From positions 1 through 26,855 of the forward strand of contig CAZEHS010000034.1 in the NCBI GenBank assembly GCA_964511875.1: a stretch of 26,855 nt of DNA, written 5' to 3'. The translations under genes were made by a program, and so were the position numbers. This DNA is from CAZEHS01 sp964511875. GTDB taxonomy: Bacteria; Bacillota; Clostridia; Peptostreptococcales; Acidaminobacteraceae. The notes under the pieces were generated by a model that saw only the letters and a program-made list of their open reading frames with translations, was not told the origin of the DNA and made no database searches. Position 1 is the stretch's first letter. The number at the start of each line of letters is the position of its first letter. Of the stretch, positions 1-5,707 are shown piece by piece.

Positions 1-566
1 TAAAGTTCGGTATCAAAGGTCTCCTGATAAAGAGACAGTGATTCCGCGCCCGCCTTCACCAGACGGCTGTACTCTTCTGTTCGCAGAGGGTACACCTCCA
101 GCCCGATCATCGGGAATTTTTCTCCGAGGATGCCCAGCGCCTGTTCCATGTAGTCAACGCCGCTGTACTTACGGGATTCACCTGTCAGGAGCAGAATATT
201 CCGGTAACCTATGCCGTATAAATACTCGCCCTCCCGGCGGATTTCATCCGGTTCCAGACGATTCCGGTTATGAAGGCCCCCTGCTCTGAAACCGCAGTAG
301 GTGCACTGATTGACGCAATGGTCAGAAAGATAGATCGGCGCGTACATCTGCATCACATTCCCGAAATGCTGCCGTGTAAGCCGTCTGGATGCCTGTGCCA
401 TCGGCTCGAGCAGAAAGCTGCCTGCGGGTGATAAAAGCGCAGCCAGAGTTTCGGGATTTCGGATTCCATCACGGGGAAAATCCTTCACTCGCTCCGGATT
501 TGATTCTGAAAGCAGCGGCGCAAGCTGCCGGGCCGTTTTCAGGAACGGATATCGGTTCAGTCCCAT
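1..566 (-). CDS. thiH: 2-iminoacetate synthase ThiH, C-terminus cut off by window edge
   Basis: Radical-SAM enzyme that splits tyrosine to give dehydroglycine (2-iminoacetate) for the thiazole ring of thiamin. The ATG at 566 lies one base after the thiG stop codon, so the two genes are translationally coupled. The 188 visible residues contain the radical-SAM cluster motif CVNQCTYC at about residues 84-91 (C-x3-C-x2-C), the position usual for ThiH, followed by a GxGYRNILLLTGE segment typical of the family. About half of the usual 370 or so residues are present; the rest lies left of the window. ThiH is oxygen-sensitive and is used instead of glycine oxidase ThiO mainly in anaerobes and facultative species, which fits the rest of the window. 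Expression should depend on the TPP riboswitch upstream of thiG. Confidence 0.93.
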   Translation of the reverse strand, partial: MGLNRYPFLKTARQLAPLLSESNPERVKDFPRDGIRNPETLAALLSPAGSFLLEPMAQASRRLTRQHFGNVMQMYAPIYLSDHCVNQCTYCGFRAGGLHNRNRLEPDEIRREGEYLYGIGYRNILLLTGESRKYSGVDYMEQALGILGEKFPMIGLEVYPLRTEEYSRLVKAGAESLSLYQETFDTEL

Positions 567-567
567 A

Positions 568-1335
568 TCAAGCCCCCAGGAATCCGGTAAGCGGCGAGGA
601 TTCCTCCGCAACTTCCAGAATCCTGCCCGGCCCGGACAGCCAGGCTTTCCTTCCTGAAGCGACCGCCATGCCGAAGGCCTCTGCCATCCCAGTGGGATTC
701 GATGCAGTGGCGACCGCCGTATTCACAAGCACTGCCGCACCACCAAGCTCCATGACTTCAGCAGCTTCAGACGGACGCCCGATGCCTGCATCAACGATGA
801 CCGGGAGATCCAGCTCATCAATCATGAGGCGAACCATCTCCCGGGTCTTGAACCCGCGGTTCGAACCGATAGGAGCACCCAGAGGCATGACTGCCGCTGC
901 CCCGGCCGCCTGCATACGGCGGGCCATGACAAGGTCCGGCACCATATACGGCAGTACGACAAATCCCTCTGCCGCCAGTATTTCAGTAGCCCTGATCGTT
1001 TCGATGCTGTCGGGCATCAGGTATTTCTGATCCGGAATGATCTCTATCTTGATCCAGTTTCCACACCCCGAAGCCTTTGCCAGTCTGGCGATTCGTACAG
1101 CCTCATCAGCATTTCTTGCCCCAGAAGTATTGGGCATCAGGATACAATTCTTTGGAATCCAGTTCAGTATTGTCTCGTCAGATTTCGTAAAATCCACTCT
1201 TCGCAGTGCTACAGTGACAACCTGGGCTCCAGAGGCTGATATTGCCGCTCCCATCAATTCCGGAGAAGCAAATTTTCCAGTGCCCATGAACAGCCTGCTT
1301 GTCAGCTCCCGGTCTCCGATCCTTAATACATCCAT
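568..1335 (-). CDS. thiG: Thiazole synthase ThiG
   Basis: Condenses 1-deoxy-D-xylulose 5-phosphate, dehydroglycine and the ThiS thiocarboxylate into the thiazole phosphate of thiamin. The 255-residue protein has normal family length. K96, in the strand NWIKIEII, is at the position of the lysine that forms the imine with the sugar substrate. The segments MPNTSGARNADEAV and DAGIGRPSEAAEVMELG are family signatures of the (beta/alpha)8 barrel and its phosphate-binding end. A GGAGG-type site (GGAGGGAACAAGGA) precedes the ATG. It is the first gene after the TPP riboswitch and attenuator and is followed immediately by thiH. No thiS, thiF or other thi gene is visible between the riboswitch and thiG; these must lie beyond the left edge or elsewhere. 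Confidence 0.96.
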   Translation of the reverse strand: MDVLRIGDRELTSRLFMGTGKFASPELMGAAISASGAQVVTVALRRVDFTKSDETILNWIPKNCILMPNTSGARNADEAVRIARLAKASGCGNWIKIEIIPDQKYLMPDSIETIRATEILAAEGFVVLPYMVPDLVMARRMQAAGAAAVMPLGAPIGSNRGFKTREMVRLMIDELDLPVIVDAGIGRPSEAAEVMELGGAAVLVNTAVATASNPTGMAEAFGMAVASGRKAWLSGPGRILEVAEESSPLTGFLGA

Positions 1336-1391
1336 TCCTTGTTCCCTCCTGTCTTTTCTTGAACAGCCCGTGCATGAAAGACCTTAAAACC

Positions 1392-1427
1392 AAAAAACAA
1401 AAGAGGCCTATCCGTTGGATAAGCCTC
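1392..1427 (-). terminator. Intrinsic terminator of the thi riboswitch (attenuator)
   Basis: Read on the minus strand, an 11-bp stem (GAGGCTTATCC with GGATAGGCCTC, one G-U pair, 3-nt loop) is followed by a run of T broken by a single G. It lies between the TPP aptamer and thiG, so it is best read as the expression platform: with TPP bound the hairpin forms and transcription stops before thiG. Confidence 0.85.
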
Positions 1428-1458
1428 AAAAATGACGTGGTGATAAAGAGTGTCGACG

Positions 1459-1544
1459 CTTCCCTACGGTGGTACTAACCACATCAGGTTCAAAGGGTCA
1501 AGACGCAACTTCCGTCTCTCTCAGCCAATAGGCTCCCCCAGCAG
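1459..1544 (-). promoter_or_regulatory. TPP riboswitch (THI element) controlling thiGH
   Basis: On the minus strand the conserved TPP aptamer blocks appear in order: GGGGAGC, then GGCTGAGA, then GACCCTTTGAACCTGAT, then GGTTAGTACC, then CGTAGGGAAG. These are the hallmark pyrimidine-sensing and pyrophosphate-sensing loops of the THI element. It follows a sigma-A-like promoter and precedes a terminator and thiG, the usual Firmicutes arrangement for transcriptional attenuation of thiamin synthesis. Confidence 0.96.
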
Positions 1545-1565
1545 TGCTGTTCAGTTTTCAGATTG

Positions 1566-1594
1566 ATTATAACCGACACGCGCATTCGATACAA
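1566..1594 (-). promoter_or_regulatory. Sigma-A-type promoter of the thi operon
   Basis: Minus-strand TTGTAT (1594-1589), a 17-base spacer and a perfect TATAAT (1571-1566). It lies in the short gap between the pdxT stop codon and the TPP aptamer, so the riboswitch starts within about 20 bases of the predicted transcription start. Confidence 0.8.
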
Positions 1595-1597
1595 GAT

Positions 1598-2179
1598 TTA
1601 TTTGGTGCGGTTTCTGACCTGATCTGCCAGCCAGCGATAGGGTGTCAGATCTCCAATCAGTTCAGGGTGAAATGCCGTAGCCAGGATATTCCCCTGGATC
1701 ACACCGGTAACCTGCCCATCCAGAACTGCTGCTGGCATAGCAGGTTCTCTGAAGCTTTCAAACCGTGGAGCCCGGATGAAAATCATCTGTGCCTGGCTAG
1801 ATTCGCCCAGCATCCATGTGCCTGTGGTTTGAAAACTGTCCAATTGTGTTCCGTAGGCGTTTCGACTGACAGTGGCATTCAGTACCCCCAGATGTGGTGC
1901 TTCCCCAACAACTTCCCCGGCAAGCAGGATCATTCCCGCACAGGTTCCCCAAACCGGCATGCCGTTCTGAATACGGCTTTTCAGCGATTCCCGGAATCCA
2001 TTGCGGTCCATCAGCCTTCTTAATGCAGTGCTCTCTCCCCCTGGCAGGATCATGGCATCAACACCATCAAGTTCCTCAATTGTCCTCACCGGCATACCCT
2101 GGGCTTCATCCAGTCGTTCAATCTGATCAAGATGCTCCGCAAAGGATCCCTGCAGGGCCATTACGCCGATCCTGATCAT
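1598..2179 (-). CDS. pdxT: Pyridoxal 5'-phosphate synthase, glutaminase subunit PdxT
   Basis: Releases ammonia from glutamine and channels it to PdxS for PLP synthesis. I place the start at the ATG at 2179 (193 residues, MIRIGVMALQG), because GGTGGTGATC sits just before it and family members begin at this point; a GTG at 2194 would add five residues and overlap pdxS. Class-I glutaminase features are intact: the oxyanion strand LPGGESTA, the nucleophile elbow GTCAGM (C80), and the His/Glu of the triad in AFHPEL (H171, E173). Four bases separate it from pdxS, so the two subunits are co-transcribed and probably coupled in translation. Confidence 0.95.
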   Translation of the reverse strand: MIRIGVMALQGSFAEHLDQIERLDEAQGMPVRTIEELDGVDAMILPGGESTALRRLMDRNGFRESLKSRIQNGMPVWGTCAGMILLAGEVVGEAPHLGVLNATVSRNAYGTQLDSFQTTGTWMLGESSQAQMIFIRAPRFESFREPAMPAAVLDGQVTGVIQGNILATAFHPELIGDLTPYRWLADQVRNRTK

Positions 2180-2183
2180 AAGA

Positions 2184-3062
2184 TCACCACCCACGCCCTG
2201 ACATGATCTGTTCTTTACTCAGGGTACCGATTTCAATACCCGGCATGGATTCACCAAGGCCCGTGGATATCTCCGCCAGCTGAGCAGCATCCTGCCAATG
2301 GGTCGTAGCCTGTACAATGGCCTCAGCCATGGCTTTTGGATTGGCTGCCTTGAATATGCCTGAGCCAACAAATACCCCGTCACTGCCGAGTGCCATCATC
2401 AGGGCTGCATCAGCAGGGGTTGCTATTCCGCCGGCTGCAAAATTAACTACTGGAAGGCATCCTGCTTCCGCCACTGCGTTCACCAGTTCAAAGGGTGCGC
2501 CCATCTCCTTGGCGGCTGTCATCCTCTCGTCCCTGGGCATGGCTGAAAGCTTTCGGATTTCTGACTGCAGGGTACGTTGGTGCCGAACTGCTTCGACGAC
2601 ATTACCGGTACCGGCCTCTCCCTTGGTGCGGATCATGGCAGCTCCTTCTCCGATGCGTCGTAATGCCTCGCCCAGATTGCGGGCACCGCAAACGAAGGGA
2701 ATCCTATAAGCGGTTTTGTCGATATGATAATTGTCATCCGCGGGAGTAAGCACTTCACTCTCATCGATGTAGTCCACACTGAGCGCCTCCAGTATTCGTG
2801 CTTCGATGATATGTCCGATCCGCACCTTTGCCATTACAGGAATAGTCACAGCTTCCTGGATTTCCTGTATCATCTTTGGATCGGACATTCTGGCGACGCC
2901 TCCGTCTCTGCGGATATCGGAAGGGACCCGTTCCAATGCCATGACCGCTACCGCGCCTGCGTCCTGAGCTATTCTGGCTTCTTCAGCCGTGGTGACATCC
3001 ATGATGACGCCGCCTTTAAGCATTTGAGCCAGATTTTTATTCAAAGCGTACTGTGTGGACAT
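2184..3062 (-). CDS. pdxS: Pyridoxal 5'-phosphate synthase, synthase subunit PdxS
   Basis: Makes PLP directly from ribose 5-phosphate, glyceraldehyde 3-phosphate and PdxT-derived ammonia, in a dodecamer decorated by PdxT. The start is set at the ATG at 3062, which has CGGAGG seven bases before it and gives 292 residues, close to the usual 294; the 15 upstream codons that are also open lie in the leader. Both catalytic lysines are present, in the motifs MAKVRIGH and RTKGEAGTGNVVEA. The C-terminal half carries the phosphate-binding segment FAAGGIATPADAALMM. It is the first gene of a two-gene operon with pdxT. Upstream are a good promoter and three repeats that may be an operator. Confidence 0.97.
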   Translation of the reverse strand: MSTQYALNKNLAQMLKGGVIMDVTTAEEARIAQDAGAVAVMALERVPSDIRRDGGVARMSDPKMIQEIQEAVTIPVMAKVRIGHIIEARILEALSVDYIDESEVLTPADDNYHIDKTAYRIPFVCGARNLGEALRRIGEGAAMIRTKGEAGTGNVVEAVRHQRTLQSEIRKLSAMPRDERMTAAKEMGAPFELVNAVAEAGCLPVVNFAAGGIATPADAALMMALGSDGVFVGSGIFKAANPKAMAEAIVQATTHWQDAAQLAEISTGLGESMPGIEIGTLSKEQIMSGRGW

Positions 3063-3074
3063 ATGATCCTCCGT

Positions 3075-3124
3075 TTGTATCGATACATGTAACCAAGCCG
3101 TTAGCATTGTATCGTATTTGTATC
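3075..3124 (-). repeat. Three TTGTATC direct repeats in the pdxST leader (candidate operator)
   Basis: The heptamer TTGTATC (plus strand) occurs at 3075-3081, 3107-3113 and 3118-3124. Start-to-start distances are 32 and 11 bases, close to three and one turns of DNA, so all three would lie on one face. The first copy is part of a perfect 12-bp palindrome, TGTATCGATACA (3076-3087). The repeats start just downstream of the predicted -10 box and end 12 bases before the pdxS start codon. Repeated sites of this kind suit a dimeric regulator such as a MocR/PdxR-type protein, but no such gene is in the window. Confidence 0.5.
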
Positions 3125-3127
3125 TAT

Positions 3128-3156
3128 TTTATACCACTACATTTCACCATCGTCAA
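3128..3156 (-). promoter_or_regulatory. Sigma-A-type promoter of pdxST
   Basis: Minus-strand TTGACG (3156-3151), a 17-base spacer and TATAAA (3133-3128). Transcription would start near 3121, inside the group of TTGTATC repeats, giving a leader of about 60 nt with a GGAGG site in front of the pdxS ATG. Confidence 0.75.
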
Positions 3157-3164
3157 TACATCAG

Positions 3165-3213
3165 AATAAAAAAACAACATCCTGATCGAATCAGATCCGA
3201 TCAGGATGTTGTT
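3165..3213 (-). terminator. Intrinsic terminator of the diguanylate cyclase gene
   Basis: A perfect 16-bp stem (3173-3188 with 3198-3213; arm AACAACATCCTGATCG) with a 9-nt loop. On the minus strand it is followed by a T-rich tract. It sits five bases after the stop codon at 3218 and separates the cyclase transcript from the pdxST promoter. Confidence 0.93.
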
Positions 3214-3217
3214 GAAG

Positions 3218-4915
3218 TCATTCTGAGGCAAGGGCGTTAACTGCGTGTTTCTCAAGGTACATCAGATGGTCTGCCCGTCTGATGAGATCTTCCAGTGCAA
3301 TGGGATCATCTGTGCACATTTGGTCGACTCCGTAGCTGAAGCTCATGAGATAAGGTTTACCCATCTCATTACTTAAATCGGCAAGGCGCTCTTTGATCCG
3401 CTGAACCAATTTTTCCGCCACTATTTTTTCGCATCCGGGGAAGAGAATCATGAATTCATCTCCTCCGATCCGACAAATGGCATCTCCTGCACGTATGGAG
3501 CTTCGTATATGTTCAGCAATGGTTATCAGGGCCACGTCCCCTTCCCCATGGCCGTACAGGTCATTAATCCGCTTCAGTCCGTCAATGTCGATGAAGCAGA
3601 CCGAAAATGTCGTGCACTGCTTGAGACATTCCCTCTCCATCCTCTTAAGCATGGCGAACCCGCTCCTTCGGTTCATGACTCCGGTCAGCTCATCCGTTGC
3701 AGCGATAACCGCGAGTTTCTCACGGCTTGCGTACAAATCCATTTCGTATCGTTTTCGATCGGTGATATCCGAATATGTACGTACAAAACCGCCGCCGGGC
3801 AGCGGATTATGAAAAAGCTGAACCCAAATCTTGCTGCCGTTATCATTCAGCTGCCAATACTCACGGGTATAGGATCGAGTCACCTGAATCGATTCTTTGT
3901 CAAGCTCAATGCTTTCACGGCTGGTTTTACGCCGTTTCCGCCATAAGTTGAACGAATCTTCAAAAGGTATTCCTACGTTGACTTCAGAGGCATCGAATCC
4001 GAAAATATCCAGAAATTTTTTATTGTATGCAGCTATCTCCATCCGTGGATTGATGACAACCATGGCCTGTGCCATATTATCAAGAACCGCCTCCATGAGA
4101 TGACGATATTCAAGCAGTGAGTTCTGGGTCTTCCTGTGAAGTGTTATGTCCCGTGCAACACCCCGGTATCCTTCAAATTCATTTCTGCTGTTCAGAACCG
4201 GTGTGAGGTTCACCTCAACCCAGATCATGCGCCCATCCTTACAGACCATCTGTAACTCGTTTGGATGTGAGACACTTCCCAACATGTCATGCGGCATGCT
4301 GAGTACTTCCTGATGATAGCTCCGGATGGACTCCACTCCTTCCGGTGTCAGGAAATCCCACAAGACACGACCTAAAACTTCCTGATTCTCATATCCCCTC
4401 ATCATTGTGTCGGATGCACTGATATATGAGAATCGAAAATTCTCGTCCAACCGCCAGAGTACGTCTGTCATATTCCCAATCAGAAATTTCAGCCCGGCTT
4501 CTGCCTGGTAACGATTGATGCGATTCATTTTCCCGTTTTCCCTAACCTCCCGTGATTGGGGAGAGGATCGTTTGACCACCATTGCAAATTGTTTCTGACC
4601 TGATTTCCAAGCCATCACTTCAAGGAATTCCTCCATCTTCACGCAAAAGACCTTGTAGGTTACAGGTGCGTCCGTCACAATGGCCGCCTCGATTTCACTG
4701 ATCTGGTAAAGCTCCGCCATATCCCCCTGAAGGAGTACAGACAGGCCGTTCATTTTAAGATAAAGACTCTCCTGGATTCCCAGCCATGTGTTCAGGACAG
4801 GATTGATGTATTCGAATTTTATGGATTTGGAACCGAATGGCTGTTCTGTTTCCAATCGGCCTATTGCAAAACCTTCGCTGAGGGTCTCACCCAACAGCCT
4901 TAACCCCTTATCCAT
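3218..4915 (-). CDS. Diguanylate cyclase with PAS sensor domains and intact GGDEF
   Basis: Predicted to make c-di-GMP from two GTP. The ATG at 4915 is preferred (565 residues) because AGGAGG stands five bases before it; an ATG at 4951 with a weaker GGGAG site would add 12 residues, and residue numbers here use that longer form. Domains in order: an N-terminal PAS-like region (about 15-110), a PAS with S-box and PAC ending in VARDIT (about 150-275), another PAS/PAC ending in YSDITDRK (about 280-400), then GGDEF (410-575). The active site is complete: FIDID metal ligands (D455), RIND, and GGDEF at 496-500. The inhibitory I-site RAGD lies exactly five residues before GGDEF. No membrane segment or signal peptide is seen, so it is a cytosolic sensor. 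It is divergent from the GrdA-like gene and has its own terminator. The ligand sensed by the PAS domains is unknown. Confidence 0.93.
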   Translation of the reverse strand: MDKGLRLLGETLSEGFAIGRLETEQPFGSKSIKFEYINPVLNTWLGIQESLYLKMNGLSVLLQGDMAELYQISEIEAAIVTDAPVTYKVFCVKMEEFLEVMAWKSGQKQFAMVVKRSSPQSREVRENGKMNRINRYQAEAGLKFLIGNMTDVLWRLDENFRFSYISASDTMMRGYENQEVLGRVLWDFLTPEGVESIRSYHQEVLSMPHDMLGSVSHPNELQMVCKDGRMIWVEVNLTPVLNSRNEFEGYRGVARDITLHRKTQNSLLEYRHLMEAVLDNMAQAMVVINPRMEIAAYNKKFLDIFGFDASEVNVGIPFEDSFNLWRKRRKTSRESIELDKESIQVTRSYTREYWQLNDNGSKIWVQLFHNPLPGGGFVRTYSDITDRKRYEMDLYASREKLAVIAATDELTGVMNRRSGFAMLKRMERECLKQCTTFSVCFIDIDGLKRINDLYGHGEGDVALITIAEHIRSSIRAGDAICRIGGDEFMILFPGCEKIVAEKLVQRIKERLADLSNEMGKPYLMSFSYGVDQMCTDDPIALEDLIRRADHLMYLEKHAVNALASE

Positions 4916-4980
4916 GAAACCCTCCTGTCCCGATGATACATCAAGGTTCATACTGCTCCCTAGGAAGCCGTGATGAGTCC

Positions 4981-4986
4981 ATTATA
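4981..4986 (-). promoter_or_regulatory. Possible -10 box for the diguanylate cyclase gene
   Basis: A perfect TATAAT on the minus strand, about 65 bases before the preferred start codon. No convincing -35 hexamer is found at a 16-18 base spacing, so this is only a candidate. The 144-base gap (4952-5095) is shared with the divergent GrdA-like gene, for which I see no clear promoter. Confidence 0.4.
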
Positions 4987-5095
4987 CACGAATGTTGTCA
5001 TCAACCCCATTCATTTGTCGTGTCTGGATCTGTTTATCTCTTAGACTCCTGGGTATGAACATCTTAAGAGAATCTATCAAGAGGGGAAGGAAACT

Positions 5096-5503
5096 ATGAG
5101 CATATTGCAGGAAAAAAAAGTAATCATCATCGGTGATCGGGACGGCATTTCAGCACGAACAATTGAAGAGTGCGTCAAGAACGAACCCACAGCACAGGTG
5201 GTTTATTCTGTCACAGAGTTTTTTTTCACTGTTATGGATCTTGACAGTCAAATGAGGATAAAGAAGCTCTCAGAGAAGTACGGGACAGATGACATGGTTG
5301 TTATTATCGGAACCGGCGATAAAGAGACGACCCGGCTGGCGGCTCATACGATGACCTCGCTCAAATTGAAGGTTTTTCATGCACTTGAGGATTCGTTCAT
5401 GAATGCTGTCGGGAATGAATCCTGGGAGGAACATCTAAAGATATACGAGACTCTGATAGACACGGAATCCACTCTGAAGGTTCTTCATGAGATCAGAGCG
5501 TAA
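5096..5503 (+). CDS. Short GrdA homologue lacking the Cys-x-x-Sec redox motif
   Basis: The 135-residue protein follows GrdA, the small selenoprotein A of glycine/sarcosine/betaine reductase, along its length. It opens with KKVIIIGDRDGI and continues with YSVTE, MDLDSQMRIK, EKYG, KVFHALED and the helix near the C-terminus. In true GrdA the TE is followed by C-F-V-U-T-A-A-G-A before MDLE, where C and U (selenocysteine, UGA) form the redox centre. Here the codons between TE and MD read only F-F-F-T-V: the cysteine and the Sec are gone and about four residues are missing. The reading frame holds no UGA. A second segment, corresponding to roughly GDPTFAGPLAGVQLGL of GrdA, is shortened to a few residues, which explains the length of 135 against about 158. 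The frame is open from a GAGGGGAAGG-preceded ATG to a stop followed by a hairpin terminator, so it looks like a kept gene and not debris. No grdB, grdC, grdE, trxA or trxB lies beside it. It cannot carry out the known GrdA chemistry; a regulatory, binding or scaffold role is inference. Confidence 0.8.
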   Translation: MSILQEKKVIIIGDRDGISARTIEECVKNEPTAQVVYSVTEFFFTVMDLDSQMRIKKLSEKYGTDDMVVIIGTGDKETTRLAAHTMTSLKLKVFHALEDSFMNAVGNESWEEHLKIYETLIDTESTLKVLHEIRA

Positions 5504-5513
5504 GCTTTCAAAT

Positions 5514-5534
5514 GCCCCGAATCGGGGCTTTCTT
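5514..5534 (+). terminator. Intrinsic terminator of the GrdA-like gene
   Basis: A compact GC-rich hairpin, GCCCCG-AAT-CGGGGC (5514-5528), followed by TTTCTTT, begins 11 bases after the stop codon. Confidence 0.8.
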
Positions 5535-5575
5535 TATGCTGTTGATTTCAGTCATCCAATGAAACAACTTAACGG

Positions 5576-5681
5576 AAATTTTCGAAAATATAGAACTAGT
5601 GAGAAAGCGTTAGAAATTCACTGTTTGAGCGAAGCGAGTTTGAATTTCTGCTTTGAACGGTTCGTAATATTTTCCAAATTG
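5576..5681. repeat. 106-bp imperfect inverted-repeat element, possible structured RNA or MITE-like remnant
   Basis: The arms AAATTTTCGAAAATATAGAAC (5576-5596, described here as two blocks: AAATTTTC and GAAAATATAGAAC) and 5660-5681 are imperfect reverse complements, sharing GAAAATAT and GAAC in order. Nested inside are AAAGC/GCTTT (5604-5608 with 5650-5654) and a perfect 9-bp pair, AGAAATTCA/TGAATTTCT (5612-5620 with 5641-5649). The 20-base central loop contains GTTTGAGCGAAGCGAGTTTG, including the mini-hairpin GCGAAGC. The whole can fold into one long bulged hairpin on either strand. It lies between convergent genes. No ORF of note occupies it. Whether it is repeated elsewhere in the genome cannot be seen here. 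Confidence 0.55.
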
Positions 5682-5707
5682 CAGTTCGAGTTGTAGAATG
5701 GATGACT

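Noticed and set aside
389..1030. 213-codon plus-strand frame across thiG and thiH
   Set aside because: Shadow of thiGH: no ribosome binding site, Ser/Ala-rich low-complexity composition, no recognisable domain, and the opposite strand is unambiguous.
5096..5503. Possible recoded UGA (selenocysteine) in the GrdA-like gene
   Set aside because: The stretch corresponding to C-x-x-U reads GAG-TTT-TTT-TTC-ACT-GTT-ATG with no in-frame TGA, and the frame is continuous from start to stop. No SECIS need be assumed.
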